Assembly: GCA_947095535.1 (NCBI GenBank)
Contig: OX352773.1
Location: forward strand, 1,860,001-1,924,000
From: Poecilobothrus nobilitatus
Lineage: Eukaryota; Arthropoda; Insecta; Diptera; Dolichopodidae
DNA length: 64,000 nt
Direction of reading: 5' to 3'
In this document: piece after piece, positions 57,530 to 64,000 of the stretch
Position numbering within the stretch: position 1 is the first letter of the stretch
Layout of the letters: the number at the start of each line of letters is the position of its first letter
Made by a program: the position numbers and the translations under genes
Notes under the pieces: model-generated
The model's database searches: none
Seen by the model: only the letters and a program-made list of their open reading frames with translations
Told to the model about the DNA's origin: nothing

Positions 57530-58413
57530 GCCATTACGTTTGTGACACCTTAAGGCTTAAAGGAGTCAATCTAGATGTATGCACAAAGGTATAGATCGGC
57601 TCAGAATTTGCAAAATGATGTCGAGTTATAGGCAACAACATCTGTAAAATTTGATTGTGCTAGAGCTGCAAGTTCAAGTAGCTTGCACATCTTGAAAATT
57701 AATGAAGCTAGGCATCACAAATCTTACAAAAGATTATCTAGTTTTATGGCAATAACTTCTGTAAAATTTGGTTATGCTGAGGCAATAGGTTCGGGTAACT
57801 GCCTTACAACTTCTCTTTTGTTCATGAAATGGTTCAACTTTCTCTTTTGTTCAGGTAGGTTGCACATCTTGGAAGGTAAGTTAATTAAGCTAGGCATCTG
57901 AATCTTACAAAAGATGAACAAGTTTTAGGTCAATAATTTATGTTAAATTTGGTTGTGCTGGTGCAACAGATTCGGGTAGCTGCCATACAATTTCTCTTTT
58001 TAAATTAAAATAACTCCGAGCCTATTGAAGTTAGGTATCTAATATTTTTTAAAATTGATGTCGAATAGCATGCTAACAATTTCTGTAAAATTTGGTTGGG
58101 CAAGAGCAGCAGGTTCAAATAGCTTGCACATCTTGAAAGTCAATGAGGCTAGGCATCGGAAATCTTAGAAAAGATGATGAAGTTTTCTGACAATAACTTA
58201 TACAAAATTTGGTTGTGCAGGTGCAACAGGTTCGGTCAGCTGTCATACAACTCTAAAATTTACATAAATCCATCACGGTACTTAACGTCAGTACTAAAAC
58301 ATTTGAAATTTTGTAAAAGATGATCAGGTTTTATGGAAACAGCATATATTCCGTTCATACGGCCATCCCAGAGTTGACACAGTCTACTCTACTGCACTTT
58401 TCCTCGTTTTTAC
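57530..58413 (+). mobile_element. HINE-C copy, 5' truncated, with tandem units
   Basis: GTTTGTGACACCTTAAGG, AGGTATAGATCGGCTCAGAA, then alternating GAGC.GCA.GTTCAAGTAGC, TTGCACATCTTGAAA and GTGCAACAG.TTCGGGTAGC, TGCCATACAACTTCTC units, several in a row. The 3' end CCCAGAGTTGACACAGTCTA, then CTACTGCAC and TCCTCGTTTTT, equals the end of the 16.4-kb copy. The ORF seen here belongs to the units. Confidence 0.65.
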
Positions 58414-59142
58414 TAAATCTTAAAGCTCAAAGCATACTCTGAACAGAAAATACGTATTACAGGTTTGCCCTAACTTATACTTTCATTTTCTTTAAATAAA
58501 AAAAATAACTAAGTTTGAATTCCATTGAAGTTTAAAAATTGATGATTCGCAGAAGACAGCCAAGTAGTAAAGGTAAAAAAATCCAGTTAAAAACTATAGC
58601 AAATGAAAATTACTTAATAATAAATATGCAAATACCAATAAAAATTTAGTAAAAGTTAAATAATTTTTGAACAATGAAGAAAAGAATATTTCTAAGAATA
58701 TTTTTTATAAAATTAAAAATATTTTTTTAAAAGAATATGTTTTATAAAATAAGAATAAGAATATTTTTTATAAAATTAAGAAAGTATTTTTAATAATGGC
58801 AGGTAAGTAAATACGTAATAACGAAGGTATCAAATTAAGGAAAAATAAATTTTTTTTCAGATGACATCTCAAATGTATAAATATAAAAATTTATAATACA
58901 AGCAATAATTGTAATACAAATCATTTCTAGTATTAAACCTAAGACACTATATTCGAGTATAATTAGATTTAATAAGTGTGTATTATATAAATAGATATAT
59001 ACATATATACATATATACATAACATATATACATAGCATACATTATTAAAGTATAAAATTATAATCAAAATCAAACATTTAATTTTTAAAAATGGTACAAA
59101 TCATAAATATAGAAATTAATAAAAATATTTTTGAAATTATTT
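58414..59142. other. AT-rich spacer
   Basis: ATATATAC/ACATAT simple repeats lie near 58990-59030, and AAGAATATTTTTTATAAAAT-like repeats at 58690-58790. No gene was seen. Confidence 0.4.
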
Positions 59143-59444
59143 CTCTCTTTATACCCGTACGATAGGATCGGGTATAATAAAATTACTCCTCCGTTTGTAA
59201 CACCTCGAAATAAGCGAGCTAGATATACCTTCAAAGGTATGGGTCGGATCAGAAAAAAATTCTACGACTTTTGAGCCATGTCCGTCCGTCAGCACGCTAA
59301 CTCAAAAACTAAGAAAGCTAGAACCTTGAAATTTACACAAAATATTCTGGCAGTAATTTGTAGGTTCCCTATTTTTTTTGGTTGAGTTTGGAGCAAACCT
59401 TAAGGTAGCTCTCGAACACCTAACTTTTAGATCCCCACATTTTT
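59143..59444 (+). mobile_element. HINE-B head, truncated and duplicated
   Basis: The 5' end ATACCCGTACGATAGGATCG continues GGGTAT, and about 300 bases are identical to 59564-59866. It stops at the T-run before the 116-bp block. Confidence 0.8.
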
Positions 59445-59560
59445 TGCTGAACGAGCTGTAGCTCCTATTTTTTTTGAAACTACGGAACCAAAGCTTTGAC
59501 AAGAATTAAATGGTTCTAGCAACTCCTTTACCTAGTATCAATTTTGGGTTATGAAAAAAA
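59445..59560. repeat. 116-bp block, second copy, between two HINE-B heads
   Basis: Identical to 56661-56776. Here it is preceded by a truncated HINE-B and followed within a few bases by the start of a full HINE-B. Confidence 0.8.
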
Positions 59561-59563
59561 AAA

Positions 59564-61136
59564 CTCTCTTTATACCCGTACGATAGGATCGGGTATAATA
59601 AAATTACTCCTCCGTTTGTAACACCTCGAAATAAGCGAGCTAGATATACCTTCAAAGGTATGGGTCGGATCAGAAAAAAATTCTACGACTTTTGAGCCAT
59701 GTCCGTCCGTCAGCACGCTAACTCAAAAACTAAGAAAGCTAGAACCTTGAAATTTACACAAAATATTCTGGCAGTAATTTGTAGGTTCCCTATTTTTTTT
59801 GGTTGAGTTTGGAGCAAACCTTAAGGTAGCTCTCGAACACCTAACTTTTAGATCCCCACATTTTTTTTTAAATAGAGCTATAAAATTTTAACTGCTGATA
59901 GATCTCACAAAAATATTAACTTTATTTTTAATAACTTTTTTTTGTAGCCCCACCCGTTACGGAGCTACAGCTCCCCAAAGATTCAAAAAAGCTCTATATT
60001 TAAATTGTTATAACACAAGTTGTAAGTTGTAAAGTATATCTCCATTTTGAAAACGATAAACGATTACTGCTTTTATTAGCTTTAAAATTATATATACAAT
60101 AAATACATATTTGTGGCATACGGTGTCTTAATTTACCGTTATGCAAAACTCAAATTTTGCAAAATCCTTTAACCCTTCTATCTTCTAAACGGTTTAAGTT
60201 GGAAACTTGAAATTTTGACAGAAGTTAGATCTTTGAAAATAAGTATGAGTCATTTCAGAAATTTTTTTTGTATCACTCCCCGTTTAGGAGCTGTAAGGGG
60301 TCAAAACTGAAAATTTCCTATTTTTAAACACCTATAACTTGAACACCTGTTAAAATTTTTTTGAAGTAATACACAAAAATTAAAGCTTCAACATTATTTT
60401 CTGTTAACAACTTTTTTTAATAATATAGGGTTACTTTGTAATTGACGAAAGTGTTACTTGATTTTTTCAAATTCTCTAACAAATTTCTGTAACGAATTTT
60501 TTCCATTTTGTATTACTCGATAATTTGAAATTGTTGAGGATATAATGCGTAGTACGAAAAAATGTAAATAAATAAACAACATAACGGTTGCTTGAAGAAT
60601 TTTTATTTATATGATATTGATATACATACATACTTATATAATATTATGTTTATTTACATATCGTATATGTCACTAGTGAATGAATGATAAGAGTATAGAT
60701 GTATATTATATAGCGCCGTATTTACATACATATATGTATTTTATTGTACTTATAAGAAATTACTCTGTCAATGGAATATTTAAATATAATATAATATAAT
60801 ATTTAAAATTATATTTACTATTTTGTACTAAGTAAATTTAATATACATTTACCGCTTAGTATTAAATGGTACTATAGAATATTTGAAAAAGTTTTGGATT
60901 GATAATCGTTATGTGGAAGGTTAGAATCTACTTTTGAAGAATGTATATATAAACATATAGTTTGAATATATGTATAACCCATAGTTCTAGAAATTATAAA
61001 ATTCACCCAAATTATTTTAAAATACTAAAATATTAAAAAAATAATATTGTAAGCAGAGTGACAGGCTGTGAACATACTAACGGTTCGTACGGGTATCTAA
61101 GAGTTGACAAAGGCAACTGTATTCTTCCTCGTTTTA
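59564..61136 (+). mobile_element. HINE-B, full-length copy (~1.57 kb)
   Basis: Same order as the 42.7-kb copy. The 5' ATACCCGTACG and 3' CGTACGGGTAT are a perfect 11-bp subterminal inverted pair. The 3' hairpin GTTGACAAAGGCAAC is followed by TGTATTCTTCCTCGTTTT. The interior includes TTACCGTTATGCAAAACTC, CCCCGTTTAGGAGCTGTAAG, and a tail region with GCGTAGTACGAAAAAATG and GGATTGATAATCGTTATGTG shared with the other copy. It differs by small indels near 60650-60800. Noncoding. Confidence 0.8.
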
Positions 61137-61190
61137 AACCAGATTTTATTATTATACACAAAATTTTCCATTTTTATAAGGAACTGAAGG

Positions 61191-62285
61191 GGTGTATGAC
61201 ACTTTGCTGAAAAAAAAAAATCCCGAACGAAAAAATTCAGAAAAAAAAAGTGGATTTTAATTTTGTTGGAAAAAATTTTGAAAACCAAAAATACCGAAAT
61301 CAAGGAATTTTTGTTAAATAAGTACATATGCAAAAAAATATAAAAAAGGATCTTACAGTATTGGATACAAAATCAGATTATACGCTAATATATATATATA
61401 TTATATGTATATATAATATGTATATATGTGAGATTCTGAATTGAGATTCTGAATTAGGAGGGATTTTAAAGTTGGACTCAAAATCAGAGTTATCCGCCTT
61501 TTTCAGAATATTCTGAATTACTGGATTTTAGAGTTGTGTTCGAAATTAATATATTCCCTTTTTTCAGAATATTTTTATATATGTATCTAAATGACAGATT
61601 CTGAATTAGAAAGGTTTTTAGAGTTGGATTCAAAATCAGAGAGAATTTTCTCTTTTTCCAAAATGTGCACATTTTGTAACCTACAATAGGATATATTACC
61701 ATAATTATAATCCCACGAATGCATATATATATATATGTATATTTGGAAAAGTATGTATGTATATCTAAGTAAGTAAATACCCTGAATTTGTATTCAACTC
61801 TAAAATTCATGCTAATATATTCAACATATTATGTACCTACATCTTTGAACAGAAATTTCCTAGGTTCACCACTGATGCCAATATCCAAATAATATTCAAG
61901 TTTATAAATATATTACAAATATGTAAACAATAGTTTAATATGATTTGTATTAGTTATTATTTCTTTTATTTCTATTTTACTTTATAACAATTAATTAGTA
62001 GCACATTTGAAAAAACAAACATAAAAATTTACATTAGCAACCCGTTTCATATTATTTATTTAAAATAAACGTCATTAAAATTATTTTTACGTAAAAATAT
62101 TAACCAGATGATAAAAATAATATTTCAAGCAATAATCTTGAATTAAAATTATTTGTGTTTGAAATCATCAAAATTCGGCGCCGAGATTCAAGATTTTTTT
62201 TTGCCGGGATTTTTTTTCAAAATTTTAAATTATTCGGAATTTTTTTTTTCGGGATCTTTTTTTCAGTAAAGTGTCATAGACCCGA
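61191..62285. mobile_element. Element with inverted 'TATGACACTTT..TCCCGAA' ends and family G interior
   Basis: TATGACACTTTGCTGAAAAA then ATCCCGAA on the left is mirrored by TTCGGGATCTTTTTTTCAG then TAAAGTGTCATAGA on the right, roughly 50 bp of imperfect TIR. Inside, 61357-61690 has three or four units of GATTCTGAATTAG..TTTTA.AGTTGGA.TCAAAATCAGAG. The right TIR carries a second CGGGATTTTTTT arm (62170-62225). No ORF of interest; the family name is unknown to me. Confidence 0.55.
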
Positions 62286-62432
62286 TCTAAAGATATAAAA
62301 AACTTTGAAGTTATTTTTTATTTCTCTTTTTATTATTATTAGTTATTTCTATGATTTTATGATTGTCACTTCACAAATAAATTTTAAAGCTTAAATATTT
62401 TTGTTTAATGATTTCCTCTTCCATTTTGTATT

Positions 62433-63280
62433 TTTAGCACATTTTCCAAAATTTTTGAAAAAATATGCTTATTAGTTTCACTCTGTCCGTTTGTCCATCC
62501 GTCCGTCTAGATGTTTACAAAACTTCTACACCGTTTGAAATAAAACAATGATATTTTACTACGGATAGGCATCGCCAAAAAAGTAATCTTGTGGGACAAC
62601 TTTTTTCTGTAGTCCCATCTGTTACGGAGCTACAGCCCTACAAAGTTTAAAAAGCCCTATCTTTAAATTGTTATAACACAGGTTCTGTAAGGCATATTTT
62701 CAATCTGGAAACGCTAAACGATAGCTGGCTTTATAAACTTTATATAAAATAAATACGCTTTGCCATATAGTATTTTAATATACCGTTATGTGAAACTCAA
62801 ATGTAGACCCCTTCTATTTTGCGAACGGTTTAACTTAGAAGCACTTAACTTTCAGGAAATATTTTTGTGTCGTCTCCCGTTTAGAAGCTGTAAGGAGTCA
62901 AAAACTGAAAATTCTCTATTTTTAAACTACTCTAATTTTATGGGCACCTGTCCAAATTTTTTTGAAGTAGTATACAAAAATTAAAGCTCCAACATTATAT
63001 TTTTATTTGTGTTAATAATTTTTCTTAATGATATAGGGTTAATATTATAAGGCTTTCTTAATGATATAGGGTTATAATTGCTTTGATGATTTGATTTTTC
63101 TCAATTTTTTCTTATTGTTTTCATTATTATTCATAATTTGTATTAATAAAATATGTAATTTGTATAATTATAAATTTATTTATCATTATATCTAGTCTTT
63201 ACTTTAGGCTTATTATAGATAAGTTTTTTATTTTGGAAATGTGCTTTTTTGAAAACCCTTGGTTTTTCCATTACTTGTTT
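62433..63280 (+). mobile_element. HINE-D, most complete copy (~0.85 kb)
   Basis: 5' TTTAGCACATTTTCC.. folds with GAAAAAATATGC. Then CTTATTAGTTTCACTCTGTC, CATCCGTCCGTCTAGATG, ACAAAACTTCTACACCGTTT and ACTACGGATAGGCATCGCC follow. One internal unit (TACCGTTATGTGAAACTC) is present. The 3' end TTTTGGAAATGTGCTTTTTT leads to the hairpin AAAACCCTTGGTTTTT and CCATTACTTGTTT. GCACATTTTCC and GGAAATGTGC are the subterminal inverted words, as in HINE-A. The 74-codon frame is part of the element. Confidence 0.75.
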
Positions 63281-63680
63281 ATTTCTGGTTTTATTATGTT
63301 TATGAAAAGAATAAACCTTAAAAAACCAGAATAACTCTTAAAAGAAATTGCTAAAAAATAAGAACAAAGTACCAAGTTTTCCTAAAAAACATTTTAATTT
63401 TTTACTTTGATTTTGCTTTTTGTAAATAATATTTCCTTTTATATTCTCATTTCATTTATAAAAAAATCTTTTATCCCAATAAATATCGGAATTTTCACAA
63501 TTTTTCGTGTCATTTAGCAATTTTCCTGGATTATCCTAATCTGAAAAGGATATAATAATAAAGTGTTGCATTTTTAGACTATAAAATTGGTGGCTGCAAA
63601 TAATACCACAAGAATAAAGTTCAATTGTTTTTCCTCTTTTTCTTTTTGCATTCCGAACATTTTGTTTCTACCACTTATTT
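63281..63680. other. AT-rich spacer
   Basis: No gene was seen. 63590-63660 is slightly less AT-rich, without motif. Confidence 0.4.
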
Positions 63681-64000
63681 TGACTCATGTTGTAGTGGTT
63701 AAGTCGCCATACTTTAATCGGAACGTCTTGGTTTCAAACCCCGGTTAGGTCATACAAAAAAAGTAGTATTTTTATATCGCAATAATCTATATCCTGTAAT
63801 AATAACAATAACAATAATAGTAGTAGTTGCTGCTACAGTGAAGCTTTGGTTATCTCATGTAGGAAGATACTATATAATACTGCTTGTTGTAAAATACTGC
63901 TAACCTTGACTCTATATCAAATAGTAATAATAATAGTAATACTATAGATGATGTAATATAATACTATAACTTGACAATACCAAGGTTTAGTATCGAGGTT
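63681..64000 (+). mobile_element. SINE S2 head with foldback-family body, runs off the window
   Basis: TGACTCATGTTGTAGTGG (A box) and GGTTTCAAACCCCGG (B box), then AGTAGTATTTTTATATCGC, an AAT-type microsatellite, the module GCTGCTACAGTGAAGC and TAAAATACTGCTAACC then TTGACTCTATATC. Same order as the right arm of the 50.6-52.7 kb palindrome, so that arm is a mobile unit of its own. Confidence 0.65.

Noticed and set aside
1..64000. CRISPR arrays, bacterial operons, riboswitches, origins
   Set aside because: The window is eukaryotic nuclear repeat DNA; no regularly spaced short repeats with unique spacers and no prokaryotic gene organisation.

Overview
The window looks like intergenic or heterochromatin-like nuclear DNA from an insect, most likely a fly (Diptera). 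It is extremely AT-rich, has almost no intact reading frame, and is packed with decayed transposable elements. Several things point to a fly: many copies of Helitron-type nonautonomous elements resembling Drosophila DINE-1/INE-1 (a CTGTCCGTCCGT-like block near the 5' end, subterminal inverted repeats, a 3' hairpin), a BEL/Pao element with a tRNA-Tyr-type primer site, a piggyBac remnant, Jockey/CR1-like LINE remnants, and a degenerate copy of the mitochondrial ATP synthase f-subunit gene that reads like the insect protein. No intact host gene, rRNA or CRISPR was found, and no functional tRNA. The fly assignment is inference.

Layout. 1-10.3 kb: a broken LINE (PHD-finger ORF1 remnant at 2.2-3.1 kb, endonuclease start at 5.0 kb, reverse transcriptase at 8.8-10.3 kb) split by two HINE-A copies and a pair of inverted minisatellite arms. 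11.3-13.4 kb: a tRNA-derived SINE, a short tandem repeat and a head-to-head HINE-A composite. 15.3-17.4 kb: a piggyBac pseudogene and two HINEs. 20.4-24.6 kb: SINEs and HINE fragments. 24.6-28.6 kb: mostly featureless AT-rich DNA. 28.6-32.1 kb: a SINE with a clear target-site duplication and the best full-length HINE-A. 33.3 kb: a CA-rich minisatellite. 34.4-37.7 kb: a TIR-bearing MITE and HINE copies. 38.7-40.8 kb: a BEL/Pao 5' end (candidate LTR, primer site, leader, broken gag). 42.7-44.8 kb: full HINE-B and a long-hairpin MITE. 46.5-48.8 kb: a gypsy-like LTR element on the minus strand with no pol. 50.6-52.7 kb: a large foldback palindrome built around two divergent tRNA-SINEs. 52.7-54.1 kb: a LINE 3' end and the ATP synthase f pseudogene, both minus strand. 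56.6-63.3 kb: HINE-C, tandem HINE-B with a duplicated 116-bp block, a TIR element and a HINE-D copy. 63.7-64 kb: another arm of the SINE/foldback family.

Nothing here forms a functional operon or pathway. The biological interest is in the repeat machinery: at least four related Helitron-like families sharing one end architecture, elements that carry internal tandem units, and several palindromes that look like template-switch or foldback products. All family calls rest on motifs read by eye; none was tested by alignment or database search.
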